Shown here: positions 57,001 to 64,000 of the stretch, piece after piece | Layout: every line of letters begins with the position of its first letter | How positions within the stretch are numbered: position 1 is the first letter of the stretch | NCBI GenBank assembly: GCA_013397865.1 | Contig: VZTI01003148.1 | Coordinates: 1 to 64,000 of the forward strand | From: Struthidea cinerea | Lineage: Eukaryota; Chordata; Aves; Passeriformes; Corcoracidae | DNA length: 64,000 bases | Direction: 5' to 3' | Made by a program: the position numbers and the translations under genes | The notes under the pieces: generated by a model | The model's input: only the letters and a program-made list of their open reading frames with translations | Told to the model about the DNA's origin: nothing | The model's database searches: none

Positions 57001-60000
57001 ACGAGTCAGTATTGGGGTAAATTCATGAACTGACCCAAATTAATTGGCTTAAAATACTACTACTACTACTAATACCTATAAACAAAGAAATATCATGTTG
57101 ATTGTATCACACAATATCATGAAGCCCAGAAGGAGAATTCAGATACTAATCAGAAGGAGCTGACTTCCTTCCACCCTTCCCTGGCCCCTTCCCCACGGGC
57201 TGAGTTATCCCATGTTTTTGCTTCCGCAATAAAAATGCAGGTATATTCCCAAGGGAATTATTAAAAGCTTCTGTGTAACATGAAGCTCCTTATTTGGAAA
57301 CAGGAGAAGAGAGAGGTTTGGGCCTGACAGTTACCTAGAAAAGACTGAGGAAAAAAAACCAAACCAACCAAAGAAAGGGAAACCAAGCCCATGTTGCACT
57401 GTTAAATACCAAGAAGGCCAAGACTGAGGTCCAGTACTGTGATCAGTATTAAAGAATGGAGCAAACAGGTAAAACAATAATCATGCAAGTTTATGCTGGA
57501 AAAGAAAACAAAATTCCTTGTGCACAGTTGGAGCAGGTGATTAAAACCCAAACCCAGCTAGTTTAAAAAGTTTAAGAAAAACATCAGTGGGTAAGATTGG
57601 ATCTAAAGATCCGGATAGTCCACTTCCAGGGTACCATGAAATAACTACTTGTTTTGAAGAAAACTTTTTGAGGTTTTGAATTTTTGAAAAGACTTGTAAG
57701 GGTTTGCAATGCCATTTGTATCTCAACATGCTGTGAAGGCTCAATTCCAAAGCCAACACAATGACCTTGATTAGTCAAGGCAGACTTGTTCCCAAACTAG
57801 TTCCCCATGTGCAACCATCTATTTTTCAATACCAACAACCATATACAGGGCTACAAAGTATGACAGAGGCACTGCTTTCACCACAAATCCAGGATACAGT
57901 TCTAATTCACAACAACTGTACTACAGAAATCTAATTCTCTGCAGAGTAAGATGGCTTGCCCATTGTCACTACACATCCTATCTTTAAAACATACAGGAAC
58001 AACACACAAATCTAAATCAACATCATTTAAGCAAGTTTACTTACTAAATTTTAACATAAAAATCAACAAGTTACTGAAATTTAAACAAAAATCCCCTTTA
58101 CAGAAGCAGTGGCAAAGTACAGCCAAAACTTTTGAAATATCCCAATGTATCTCACCCTTCGGAACCACTTTCGGCCTTAAAAAAAGAAATAAAAAAATAA
58201 ACTAGAAGAAAACAACACAGGACAACATTTGGCTACAGATATATTTAAGATTATGCACTGAATCAAAACATACAGGATAATCAAGATTCCTCCTCCTCCT
58301 CATCAGCACTGGAGCACAAAGGAAAAACAAATCTTCCTAACAAGTTATAACACTTAACCACTGAATCACCCAGCTTTTATGACTAGCTTACCGGTCATCA
58401 ATACTGTTTTGATAATATATATGCAGAAGCTTATCTTTGATCCATGATATCTGTTTTGCAGCTTCTTTTCCTGCTTCTGATTGTAATGAATATTTCTTGT
58501 ATATCTGTGCAAGTCCCATCATAGCTTCCTTCCTCACTCTCCACTTGAGAAAAAGAAATAGCAGCCAGTTTAGCAGTTCAAAACTCAAAACTGAAAAGAC
58601 TGCAGAATTTTGGAAGGTATTTCATATTCAACATCAAAATAACATAATTTAATTCGCAAAAAAGTTAAATTGAGTTCCAAGCACAAGTGTTTCTCATTAG
58701 AACATATGTTGCATCATATCTGTTACACTAAACCTTTCAACACCAGTAACTACCACGTAAGTATGCCTCTTGAATTTAGAATTATTACAGATTTAAGACA
58801 ACACCCTTTCTCACACTCTGTATCCGTGATTGTGTTATGGCTGCAACAAGAAAAAGCACGTCAACAAATGAAAAAAAAGTTAGGCGATAATTTTAAAAGC
58901 TTGCCATCAACAAACCTGTTTATTATGCTTTAAAAGAAGCAGGAAACCTCATGAATTTTACCAAATAATGCAATAGAGCAAGACTATTCAAATTTCAAAG
59001 CTACTACACTGATTTGCAGTCCTTCAATGATCTAATTAAAAGCAGGTAATCTACCATAAATATAATACATTCTGAAACCTGCTTGAAAAATTTTTTAAGA
59101 AAAATGCTAGAATGTTTTACAAGGGTCTTCTTTGACTTAAAAGTTTTACTAGAACTGGACAACTGGAACAACATTGTTGTGTTGTAGCCAATTTAATTAT
59201 TTAAATCATATCCCCTTAAATAAAATACAGCACAATGAAAAATGTAGCATTCTAGTCATGGGAAGAAACTACCTCACTAAATAGATTGGTTTTCATTTGT
59301 AATTTTAAAATGAGTATAGCATTTTTTAGAAGTGCTGATTTTAAGAAAGCTGAATAGTACAGTTTAGAAGTGTAACACACAGCCCTTATTAATGCTAATT
59401 ATGTCTTACCCGCTTGTCCAGTGTCCTTTCTCTGACGAAATTAAGCAGGTGATCATTGACAAGCAAAAGATCTTTTCTAGCAGCAGTAACTATGGATACT
59501 ATAACGTCATGCCGTATGGCCTCTTCAGGATCATGTGACCTTACTTTCAGATATTCTGAGGGAAAAAATGAGTAAGTGTAAGTATACAACTTTAGCTACT
59601 TTCCTCACTAGACAGAAACAGAAAAATTATTTTCTTCTGTTTGAATCATCAGCATCAAGAAACAAACAGTATTCTCCAAAACAAATGGGAAAGTCAGTAA
59701 AACTTCATATTTGCTTAGAATATCAAATACTTATATTACTGGCATTATTGAAATAAGAATTATGTTGTTACTCTTTTTTAAAAATTATTTCTTATCGTAG
59801 TTACACTATGTATACATTTGCAACTATTACAGCCAAGCAGGACTGGGTCTGTAGAGTAGAATAAGACATTACTTGAGAACTCGCTAACCACACTATATAC
59901 ATTTTAAGCTCTTATGTCAGGCTAGAGGCTACTCTCTTCCTGCAGACGCCATCCCTTTTGGCTCCTAGAGCACATTAGTTGCACTCCCACTCACACTTCC

Positions 60001-63000
60001 ATATGATCCACAAGGAATCTAGTTCACCTGCTCCAGGAACACTCCACAGTATGAGCCATGCAAGCATTGTGAGCAGGGACAAATCAAGAGATACTTCAAA
60101 CTATAAAGCTTATTTAGACACACCCTAGTTTATCCATCTTAAAACGATTTTTCTAAATTATTTCGGCACACTACTACTTATTTGCTAATACCACTAATCT
60201 TATACTATCAACACTTTAAAACTTCTGCTTTTAGGTGTCAAACTTGTTAGCTACCTATTGTCATTTTAGAAAGCTGGCAAATAAAATGGCAAAGCTCATT
60301 TATCTTTTTAGCGGTATTCTAGGTTATTTTAAAAGCACAAAAGGGTAGGAACATGCCCACAGAAGTTAAGATTGCAGCACACTGCATACATCAGTGCAAC
60401 ACTGACTTTAGGAAACTTTGTAAATTCAAACTTTACTCTGGATGAAATAACCAGAGGTTACTGTTCTCTTATCACTGTTCAATGACCAGTGAAAATTTTC
60501 AAATCTCATCTGAAACACTGGCATTACTGATAATCAGCCCAAGTGTCAAAAGAACACATTCCAAAATAATGCTTTGCAGTTATGGAGGTTATGAAATTTT
60601 AAATCCAAATATGCCTTTTTAAAGGCTTTTAATAGGTTTTTCAAAAAAACCTATTGTTTCACAGGAACATAAACTAAAACAAATGAAAAATACTGCCATT
60701 GTACAAAACAATTCTGGTCTCCAATACCAGTGAGCCAGAGAAATTTTTCAACAATTTGACTTTGATAAGCACTGTGGGGAGAGAGAGGAGGGGCAAGCAA
60801 AATTACATTTCCCAGAGGATACCATTAGAGGGGGCACAAAGTCTTTCTGCAGTGTAAAAAAAACCAAAGAAATATTGAAAGTATAATACTGATAATCAAA
60901 AAGGAAAATATTTTTACCATTCCATTAAGGAAGGACCCAGAACCTTTTGGGTTTTTTAAGCTGGCTTAACAATACAGAATTACAGAATATTCTGAGTTGG
61001 AAGCGACCTACAAGCATCATCAAGTCCAACCCTTAAGTGAATGGCCCATATGGGGATCAAACCTACAACCATGGCGTTCCATGTGCCAGTGAGCTAATCT
61101 CTGGATAACACTGCAACTACGAGATGAGTCCAGCTTGTCTCTATTTGTGTCCAATTTGACAAATGCTCAGCAAGCAGGAGAGCAATCCCATGCACTTTAG
61201 AGTCCTTTAAACTCCCTCCTTAGACCAACTAGACAGTGATATTGCCTCAAAAAAACTACAAGTAGTTTATTGATCAGGGGAAGACACAGTCTTCTCCAAA
61301 GCAAATCAACCAATTCTCATTAATTACACTTTTTTTTTATTAAGACATGAGGAGCAGCAAATACTAAATGCTTCTATTGATGCCAGTTACCTACTTCCTA
61401 CAGAGGTCTTGAACTACAGGCTGTGTTTGATCTGAAGGAGGTAACTGTGAAGCTGTGCTCACAGCTATGAGGACTGTTTTCATGTTTTAGACAGTGACTG
61501 TATAAGACTTAAATGTTTCAGCTTTGTGGAACTTAAGTCTCTCTGCACCCTAATTAATAAATGCCAGGACCATTAGGTTAGGCAGACTGTCTTTACCTGA
61601 TCACATGATGCTTAATTTCGGCAGGATTTGGGAATGTAACTACGGTATGAGAGGGAGAGAGAGATCTCTGGTTAAGGCATTCTTAGTGTACAATCCCCTC
61701 AGCCTGAGAAGCAACACTGAAGGCAGGGACTTTGACTTAGAACTCCAACATCACTCCACAACATCTGACAGCATTACTTAGGATTACAACTGGCCTTCTT
61801 GACTTCTCCAGGAGACTTTAAATGGTATTTTAATGTTATAATAAAACTGATACCTGTTAAGTCCTTTGCCAGGTCAGGATGGTTCATAAGGCAGTGACTT
61901 GCAAATTTCACACACTCAAGGCGAATAGGTACGTGGATATCATTAAACCTAGTTGGAAACAAGAAAATGCATTACAACAACAAAAATTCCACTTCTATCA
62001 AAGCAGTATGTTCACTTCTACGCAATATCAAATACTTCTGAAAATATTTTTTATGCTTCCCATGCATGGTTACGTGCATACAGCATCTCTGATTTCACAG
62101 TAATAAGTAGACTGTCTTTAGCTTATGAAAAAATTCTCATGCTCATTTATTAATTCATGTTCTGAACATGAAAAGAAATACCTTCTCCAGGTACACATTA
62201 AAAACTCCCAGGCAGACAAAAAACTATTTATTAGAAAGATATGTGATACATTTTAATTCCTTTTCTGTAATGCTACCCATAATTAACCATGAACCATGTA
62301 TCAGAAACTCAAAATTTTATGACTTATGTGACATTCATTCCCTCATTACTGTATGACAGATAACAAACAAATGCACATCTAGTCTACTCCACATTTCTTC
62401 TGAGATGGATCACATAATAAGATTTCCTTTTGAAAGACTAAATTAGATTAGATGCTCGAAAACTAGTATTTTCTCATTTTTAATTTTCATGTAAGTAATT
62501 TTATAACAAAACTGTTGATGCAATTAGTTACAGACAACGCTTTCAAAATTAAATGCGTTTTCAAGCTATCCTGAAAACACTTGGTTTGAAAGAAATTGAA
62601 AACGTAATCTTAAAACACCATTGATGTCGAAATGCTTATTTATCAAAGAAATAGATTTTAAGGAATAACTGTTTTAGTAAAAGCCAGGTCAAGAGATTTT
62701 TAAGAATGCCTCGTTCAATAACACAGCTATTATAACTTAGTGAAAATCTTCAGAAGTAGTAAATGCATAAATGTGATTCATAACCAGTTGAAAACAGTTA
62801 TTGTAAATAAACTGCACAATCACATTGTAAGACAACGAAGCATCTTCCTCTGTGCCCCATTAAATGTGGTATTTTTTGATGACATCCCATGTTTTAAATA
62901 GTTATATACTTTAAAGCAAAATACCTTGCTTCAACTAAATTTCTTGCACTCTTAAAAGTAGCATTTCTCTGAGGACTCTGGTTTTGATATGATTGAATGC

Positions 63001-63754
63001 TACATTATAAACTATGGGATTTGTAATAAATTCTAGAATTTATCCTCTTTTACTCAAATCAAAAATATTTTCTTCATAGTAGCCAAACTTAAGTTTCTCC
63101 TGACTACAAGCTTCAGCTGTATTTTCTACCTCAAACTGGCAGAATATTTCAAAAACAAAAGTATGTCTGCAGCATTGTGAATACTACATACTTGTTTTAA
63201 GGTACTCCTACCATTAAAAAAATTGAAACTTATACACAAAGACTGTACATAACAGCCTCAAAAGCAGTTCTAATATCGCCTGATACTGAAAATGTAATTT
63301 GATGCCATTTTAGAATTATCCATCATCAAATAGTTTCACTTGTGAAGAAACTACAATAAAGTATTCATTTTTCTTGACAATGGCAATGAAGCTAGTTGAA
63401 AAAAATGAACTTTAAGGAGATGATTTGTAAATGTTCACTCTGCAGAATGACAGATGTGGAAGATATATTTAAAATTGCTTTAGCATTATCTGTCAGATTT
63501 CAGATAAAGCAGCAGGAAGGAATTCACGCTTAGCCGTGTCACTTAAAAAAAAAAACAAAAAAAACACCACCAAACCAACTGAGTTTGACTTCATTGAATG
63601 TTTTTCCTCCCTAGACAGGGAACTAAACCAGAATATACCTCCCCAGGTAGCACTGCCAAAGTGGTTTGTTTTGAGATGCCAACTCCGAATCCTTCGCCCC
63701 AAACATTTTTGCTAGAAGTTTTACAACCTGCAGACGTTCTTCATTGTCATTGCT
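12038..63754 (-). CDS. PDS5B: PDS5B (sister chromatid cohesion protein PDS5 homolog B / APRIN), 3' 27 coding exons, 5' part outside window
   Basis: PDS5B is a nuclear HEAT-repeat protein that binds the cohesin ring through the SCC1/RAD21 kleisin and works with WAPL, sororin and the ESCO acetyltransferases to balance cohesin release and maintenance. Twenty-seven exons were joined by frame and splice sites; they sum to 3501 bp (1166 residues plus stop), corresponding to human residues ~283 to the end (~1447). The order is HEAT-repeat helices (to about residue 1110), a basic and serine-rich linker, a block with RGR/GRP AT-hooks and an eight-glutamate run, and the terminal RRRTSKRERR. The AT-hook tail and this C-terminus separate it from the paralogue PDS5A. 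The start codon and first ~282 codons are beyond 64000. The APEAP-type motif known near residue 92 of the family is therefore not visible. No frameshift or premature stop was found, so the gene looks intact. In other vertebrates it lies between N4BP2L2 and KL; neither is seen here. Confidence 0.97.
12896..13037 (-). CDS. PDS5B: PDS5B coding exon z (residues ~1390-1437)
   Basis: 142 bp, reads RAGRSKQAASKENESSEEMD and ends EEEEVSTIN. The region is acidic and serine-rich, with likely kinase sites as in the mammalian protein (inference). Acceptor CATTGTAG, donor GTAAGA. The following intron (12074-12895, 822 bp) shows nothing recognisable. Confidence 0.95.
14760..15290. other. less AT-rich intronic block with a 158-codon minus-strand frame
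   Basis: This block in the intron between exons y and z has higher GC than its surroundings and an open minus-strand frame at 14792-15268. The predicted peptide resembles no family I know and has no repeats or catalytic motif. The change in composition suggests an old inserted element rather than a gene. Confidence 0.3.
15911..16012 (-). CDS. PDS5B: PDS5B coding exon y (residues ~1356-1390), degenerate last AT-hook
   Basis: 102 bp, reads AEPSETSTVESAQSTPQ then KRRGRSSQTPPAQQKK. The human counterpart has an AT-hook KGRGRPSKT here, as recalled. In this sequence the core is RGRS (15943-15954), without the proline. Acceptor CAAAACAG. The donor is taken as GT|GTAAGT (intron starts at 15910) because it keeps the frame and is the better consensus. 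The following intron (13038-15910, 2873 bp) includes a less AT-rich block at ~14760-15290. Confidence 0.95.
16104..16546 (-). CDS. PDS5B: PDS5B coding exon x (residues ~1209-1356), AT-hook and acidic block
   Basis: 443 bp, the largest exon. It starts SEMEKPRGRKKAG (a PRGRKK AT-hook-like motif), passes a KR-rich stretch, then SPPKKGRRGRPTR, a canonical AT-hook with the GRP core that inserts into the minor groove of AT-rich DNA. An eight-glutamate run (GAG-rich, ~16178-16199 on the plus strand as TCC repeats) follows, and the exon ends SKRTQQ plus a split arginine. Acceptor CTTTTCAG, donor GTAAGT. The following intron is only 91 bp (16013-16103), and reading into it gives TAA after one codon. 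Confidence 0.97.
18510..18601 (+). mobile_element. CR1-type LINE 3' tail in PDS5B intron
   Basis: The sequence GATTTTGTGGTGGACTTC, then TTAATGGCTGGACTTGATGA and TCTTTTCCAACCTATATGAT, matches the sense-strand 3' tail of an older CR1 subfamily. It is antisense to PDS5B. Confidence 0.8.
18751..18856 (-). CDS. PDS5B: PDS5B coding exon w (residues ~1173-1208), tail linker
   Basis: 106 bp, reads LDSTEMDHSENEEFTLTSPL and ends DDSDLVR. It is more diverged than the HEAT exons (human has NEDYTMSSPL, as recalled), as expected for a disordered tail. Acceptor CATCCTAG, donor GTGAGC. The following intron (16547-18750, 2204 bp) holds a CR1 3' tail at ~18510-18601. Confidence 0.96.
20457..20468. repeat. short CA dinucleotide repeat
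   Basis: Six CA units, followed by imperfect TACA repeats, in the intron between exons v and w. Confidence 0.7.
20818..20963 (-). CDS. PDS5B: PDS5B coding exon v (residues ~1125-1173), serine-rich linker
   Basis: 146 bp, begins PKAANVLGAVNKPLSSAGK and ends NPSSPGRIKG plus a split arginine. It leads from the HEAT fold into the disordered tail. Acceptor GGTTTCAG; the donor AG|GTTGGT is the least consensus-like GT donor in the window. The following intron (18857-20817, 1961 bp) has a short CA repeat at 20457-20468. Confidence 0.96.
23183..23245 (-). CDS. PDS5B: PDS5B coding exon u (residues ~1104-1124)
   Basis: 63 bp, 21 codons, phase 0 both ends: NFSNTKNYLPPEMKSFFT then PGK, identical to human as recalled. 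The acceptor follows a T-run (A12 on the plus strand at 23250-23261); the donor is GTAGAT. As a small in-frame exon it is a plausible cassette. The following intron (20964-23182, 2219 bp) contains a CAA-rich stretch near 23067-23084 and an A13 run at 21888-21900. Confidence 0.97.
23606..23725 (-). CDS. PDS5B: PDS5B coding exon t (residues ~1064-1103)
   Basis: 120 bp, 40 codons, phase 0 both ends, reading KLYTVCDVAMNIIMSKSTTY and ending FTQPDK. This is the last part of the folded HEAT region. Acceptor TATTTACAG, donor GTATAC. The following intron is 360 bp (23246-23605). Confidence 0.97.
24545..24677 (-). CDS. PDS5B: PDS5B coding exon s (residues ~1019-1063)
   Basis: 133 bp, reads CLWFILEILMAKNENNSHAF and ends GPDDQKMNE (human DDAKMNE as recalled). 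Acceptor CTCCTTTAG, donor GTAGGT. The following intron (23726-24544, 819 bp) has no recognised element. Confidence 0.97.
25029..25143 (-). CDS. PDS5B: PDS5B coding exon r (residues ~981-1019)
   Basis: 115 bp, reads KLLSLLPEYVVPYTIHLLAH and ends EQLKDIK plus a split glutamate. Acceptor GCTTTTCAG, donor GTAAGA. The following intron is only 351 bp (24678-25028) and featureless. Confidence 0.97.
29232..29436 (-). CDS. PDS5B: PDS5B coding exon q (residues ~913-981)
   Basis: 205 bp, reads DECYQVRQIFAQKLHKGLSR and ends LKQHAAVS plus a split glutamate. The acceptor is a run of 18 T followed by AATAG on the gene strand; the donor is GTAAGA. The following intron (25144-29231, 4088 bp) has no element I recognise. 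Confidence 0.97.
29442..29459. repeat. A18 run (T18 on the gene strand) at the exon q acceptor
   Basis: Eighteen A on the plus strand, ending six bases before exon q. On the gene strand it is the polypyrimidine tract (T18 AATAG). Its length is likely to be polymorphic or affected by sequencing. Confidence 0.85.
32225..33240 (+). mobile_element. CR1 LINE, decayed reverse transcriptase plus 3' UTR
   Basis: Translation in pieces gives reverse-transcriptase segments in order: HGFTKDKSCLTGL, CLDFCNGFDMVIHN (motif A region), then at 32600-32790 KTMDDTEPSGAVDS (motif C, normally FADD) and IQRNLDRLEHWAKG. Several frameshifts and stops separate them. The 3' part is typical CR1 (GGACACTGGAACAGGTTGCC, then GATCATCTTTA near the end). 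It lies antisense in the intron between exons p and q and is clearly dead. Its minus strand carries a chance 189-codon frame (32716-33285). Confidence 0.88.
35021..35144 (-). CDS. PDS5B: PDS5B coding exon p (residues ~871-912)
   Basis: 124 bp, reads KPDMSRLRLAAGNAIVKLAQ and ends YQLCALAIN; it has N where the human sequence, as recalled, has S (AAGSAIV). Acceptor TTTTTCAG, donor GTAAGG. The following intron (29437-35020, 5584 bp) is the largest in the window. It carries a CR1 copy on the opposite strand (~32225-33240); the rest is AT-rich and unrecognised. Confidence 0.97.
36283..36296. repeat. A14 run
   Basis: Homopolymer in the intron between exons o and p. Confidence 0.8.
37095..38395 (-). 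mobile_element. CR1 LINE with internal deletion (endonuclease part joined to 3' part)
   Basis: The 3' end (37095-~37690) shows AGTTGGGGCTGGAAGGGACT and the familiar antisense CR1 3' UTR. Beyond ~37700 the minus strand encodes CR1 endonuclease-region pieces: DEPTESLWVRIEEQTALGDI, then INDNFLTQLVEDLMRRGSLL and AGDVKVEGSLGYNDPKMLEF. The reverse-transcriptase segment expected between them is absent. It is inserted in the same orientation as PDS5B in the intron between exons o and p. Frames are broken in several places, so it is inactive. Confidence 0.88.
39578..39714 (-). CDS. PDS5B: PDS5B coding exon o (residues ~826-871)
   Basis: 137 bp, begins IQAIKMMVRWLLGMKNNH and ends LTEQGKI plus a split serine. 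Acceptor TTTTTTCAG, donor GTATGT. The following intron (35145-39577, 4433 bp) holds a CR1 copy at ~37095-38395 and an A14 run at 36283-36296. Confidence 0.97.
40140..40245 (-). mobile_element. CR1 LINE 3' end fragment
   Basis: The plus strand reads ATATTCTGAGTTGGAAGGGA, then CAAGTCCAACTC and GGGGATTGAACCCATGACCT, an antisense CR1 3' terminus. Only ~100 bp remain. Confidence 0.85.
40721..40738. repeat. A18 run
   Basis: Homopolymer in the intron between exons n and o. Confidence 0.8.
41720..41960 (-). mobile_element. diverged CR1 LINE 3' fragment
   Basis: The plus strand has AATTCCAGTTGGAAGGAGTG, then TCTCCAGTTCAATCTCCTGC and later GTCTGAACCTCTTGTTTCAG, the layout of an antisense CR1 3' UTR of an older subfamily. 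Limits are approximate. Confidence 0.7.
44036..44104 (-). CDS. PDS5B: PDS5B coding exon n (residues ~803-825)
   Basis: 69 bp, 23 codons, phase 0 at both ends, reading LPGKKTTKLWVPDEEVSPET then LVK (human MVK as recalled). Acceptor GGTTTAG, donor GTAAGT. The following intron (39715-44035, 4321 bp) holds CR1 fragments at ~41720-41960 and ~40140-40245 and an A18 run at 40721-40738. Confidence 0.97.
44304..44323. repeat. T8 (GTT)n short repeat
   Basis: Eight T followed by four GTT units in the intron between exons m and n. Confidence 0.6.
44898..45056 (-). CDS. PDS5B: PDS5B coding exon m (residues ~750-802)
   Basis: 159 bp, exactly 53 codons, both boundaries in phase 0. It reads PLHKSLDPSNLEHLITPLVT and ends KDLLMNDR. 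Acceptor TTTTTTTAG, donor GTGAGT. Skipping it would keep frame but remove HEAT helices. The following intron (44105-44897, 793 bp) contains a short T8(GTT)n run near 44304-44323. Confidence 0.97.
45836..45959 (-). CDS. PDS5B: PDS5B coding exon l (residues ~708-749)
   Basis: 124 bp, reads ALLPVLHHKAKKGPPRQAKY and ends KETQFAQIFE. Acceptor CTGTTCAG, donor GTAACA. The following intron (45057-45835, 779 bp) has no recognised element. Confidence 0.97.
46584..46744 (-). CDS. PDS5B: PDS5B coding exon k (residues ~655-708)
   Basis: 161 bp, begins VLSFTHPISFHSAETFES and ends EEDFPHIR plus a split serine; identical to human as far as I recall. Acceptor TTTTGGCAG (the 3' end of the GC-AG intron), donor GTAAGT. 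The following intron (45960-46583, 624 bp) has a short TA run near 46303. Confidence 0.97.
48412..48517 (-). CDS. PDS5B: PDS5B coding exon j (residues ~619-654), followed by a GC donor
   Basis: 106 bp, reads ALIKQVNKSIDGTADDEDEG and ends AGLELLK. Acceptor CTCTTCAG. The exon ends AAG and the intron starts GCAAGT, so the donor is GC rather than GT. A GT four bases further in would shift the frame and is rejected. The following intron (46745-48411, 1667 bp) has nothing else recognised. Confidence 0.96.
49487..49602 (-). CDS. PDS5B: PDS5B coding exon i (residues ~581-619)
   Basis: 116 bp, reads REITKKLGNPKQPTNPFLEM and ends PVHIDTESI plus a split serine. Acceptor ATTTCAG, donor GTATTT. The following intron (48518-49486, 969 bp) has no recognised element. 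Confidence 0.97.
49678..49817 (-). CDS. PDS5B: PDS5B coding exon h (residues ~534-580)
   Basis: 140 bp, reads NLPDPGKAQDFMKKFTQVLE, then a cysteine-rich stretch PTCSCKQAEGCV conserved in the family. The acceptor (TTATTTAAAG) has a weak pyrimidine tract; the donor is GTAAGA. It is separated from the next exon by an intron of only 75 bp (49603-49677). Confidence 0.96.
51247..51295 (-). CDS. PDS5B: PDS5B coding exon g (residues ~518-534), 49-bp small exon
   Basis: Only 49 bp, reading TDASSKAIFSKVMVIT with arginine 534 split. The human protein as I recall it has V where the second S stands. Acceptor ACTTGCAG, donor GTAAGT; both are strong, as expected for a small exon. Skipping it (49 bp, not a multiple of three) would shift the frame. 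The following intron (49818-51246, 1429 bp) shows nothing recognisable. Confidence 0.96.
52385..52650 (-). mobile_element. diverged CR1 LINE 3' fragment
   Basis: The plus strand reads CACAGAATAATGTAGGTTGG, then AACTGCCTACTCAAAGCAGG and TCTGGGCTACCTGTTCCC, matching an antisense CR1 3' UTR of an older type. It lies in the intron between exons f and g. Confidence 0.7.
53040..53490. mobile_element. GC-rich block, possibly an avian LTR or other retroelement remnant
   Basis: GC-rich compared with its flanks. It ends in a T-rich stretch and AATAAATAAG (~53465-53474), which could be a sense-strand poly(A) signal. The general layout resembles avian LTR-type repeats I have seen, but I cannot name a family. 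Frames here are not protein-like. Confidence 0.3.
54947..55028 (-). CDS. PDS5B: PDS5B coding exon f (residues ~490-517)
   Basis: 82 bp, reads ALNEMWKCQNLLRHQVKD and ends DLIKQPK. Acceptor TTTTTAG, donor GTGAGT. The following intron (51296-54946, 3651 bp) holds a CR1 3' fragment (~52385-52650) and a GC-rich block (~53040-53490), listed separately; the rest is AT-rich. Confidence 0.97.
56550..56663 (-). CDS. PDS5B: PDS5B coding exon e (residues ~452-490)
   Basis: 114 bp, reads LLVERIFAQYMVPHNLET and ends ATLDSNAV plus a split lysine. Acceptor CTTTCAG, donor GTACGT. The following intron (55029-56549, 1521 bp) is AT-rich with no recognised element. Confidence 0.97.
57056..57071. repeat. short ACT trinucleotide repeat
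   Basis: About five ACT units in the intron between exons d and e. Confidence 0.65.
58392..58543 (-). CDS. PDS5B: PDS5B coding exon d (residues ~402-452)
   Basis: 152 bp, begins WRVRKEAMMGLAQIYKKY and ends YYQNSIDD with the next arginine split. Human-like except for substitutions such as S for A in KKYSLQSEAGKEAAKQIS. Acceptor TCTCAAG, donor GTAAGC. The following intron (56664-58391, 1728 bp) has a short TCC repeat near 58285, an ACT repeat near 57056-57071 and nothing else recognised. Confidence 0.97.
59410..59555 (-). CDS. PDS5B: PDS5B coding exon c (residues ~353-401)
   Basis: 146 bp, reads YLKVRSHDPEEAIRHDVIVS and ends RERTLDKR. It has ARKDLL where my recollection of human is AKKDIL. 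Acceptor CCCTCAG, donor GTAAGA. The following intron (58544-59409, 866 bp) shows nothing recognisable. Confidence 0.97.
60980..61105 (-). mobile_element. CR1 LINE 3' end fragment
   Basis: The plus strand reads ATATTCTGAGTTGGAAGCGA, then CAAGTCCAACCC and GGGGATCAAACCTACAACC. It is the same subfamily and orientation as the copy at 40140 and lies in the intron between exons b and c. Confidence 0.85.
61854..61948 (-). CDS. PDS5B: PDS5B coding exon b (residues ~321-353)
   Basis: 95 bp, reads FNDIHVPIRLECVKFASHCL and on to DLAKDLT, with the following glutamate split. This is a HEAT helix pair conserved with human. Acceptor CAACTAG, donor GTATCA. The following intron (59556-61853, 2298 bp) carries a CR1 3' end at ~60980-61105 and otherwise AT-rich sequence. 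Confidence 0.97.
63639..63754 (-). CDS. PDS5B: PDS5B coding exon a (residues ~283-321)
   Basis: First PDS5B exon in the window, 116 bp, HEAT-repeat region. It reads SNDNEERLQVVKLLAKMFGA and on to LWQCYLG, with arginine 321 split (AG|G). Acceptor TTTTCCAG, donor GTATAT. The following intron (61949-63638, 1690 bp) is AT-rich with an A10 run near 63546 and nothing recognisable. The upstream intron runs off the window edge. Confidence 0.97.
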
Positions 63755-64000
63755 CTGGAAAATGAACAGATTATTTTAAAATTTAAGAACAAAACTAACC
63801 CAAAAAACAGAGTTCTGCTTTGTACAGTTTTTCCACCAATACGCTTACATATTTCTAGAAATATCACAATACAGATCAATAGACTTATCGGGTATACAAA
63901 TGTCTATCTCAAGACAAAACCCCTTCACTATTTTTTTGAGAAAACAAAATAAAGAGAAAATGAAAAACAATATAGAAACAAAAAACGTTGTGAACAAAGC

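Noticed and set aside
1..64000. tRNA, rRNA, CRISPR or bacterial-type operons
   Set aside because: None seen by eye; the window is a vertebrate gene locus. A covariance-model scan would be needed to exclude small RNA genes in introns.

Overview
The window is AT-rich vertebrate DNA, most likely from a bird. Two things point there. The spliced exons read as a PDS5B protein very close to the mammalian one. The interspersed repeats are almost all CR1 LINEs with the archosaur-type 3' tail (antisense form 'GTTGGAAGGGACC...TCCAACCCC', or the sense form ending 'CTTTTCCAACCTA'). No prokaryotic or viral gene organisation is present; most ATG-to-stop frames are chance frames in introns.

One gene dominates. 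PDS5B (cohesin-associated HEAT-repeat protein, also called APRIN) lies on the minus strand. Its 27 last coding exons run from 63754 down to 12038. They total 3501 bp and encode about 1166 residues plus the stop, matching human residues ~283 to the C-terminus. All 27 exons join in frame. Of the 26 introns inside the window, 25 start with GT and one starts with GC. The first ~282 codons, the promoter and the 5' UTR lie beyond 64000. A long AT-rich 3' UTR probably runs from 12037 to about 9420.

Layout by coordinate: 1-9400 is the flank downstream of PDS5B. It holds a perfect hairpin and a TA tract at the edge, a CR1 reverse-transcriptase remnant (~0.9-1.34 kb), a retroviral-type LTR (~2.0-2.35 kb), a CR1 3' end (~5.7-5.97 kb) and otherwise unremarkable sequence. 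The PDS5B 3' UTR follows at 9.4-12.0 kb. The C-terminal exons (AT-hooks, acidic tract) lie at 12.0-21.0 kb and the HEAT-repeat exons at 23.2-63.8 kb. The introns carry several CR1 fragments (18.5, 32.2-33.2, 37.1-38.4, 40.1, 41.7, 52.4 and 61.0 kb) and simple repeats.

I did not find a convincing new biological system. The points most worth a second look are a GC-AG intron in the HEAT region, a degenerate last AT-hook (RGRS for RGRP), a 91-bp intron whose retention would end the protein immediately, a CR1 copy that lost its reverse-transcriptase segment, and the LTR with a full set of promoter-like motifs. Residue numbers and comparisons with human PDS5B rely on recall of that protein; no search was run.
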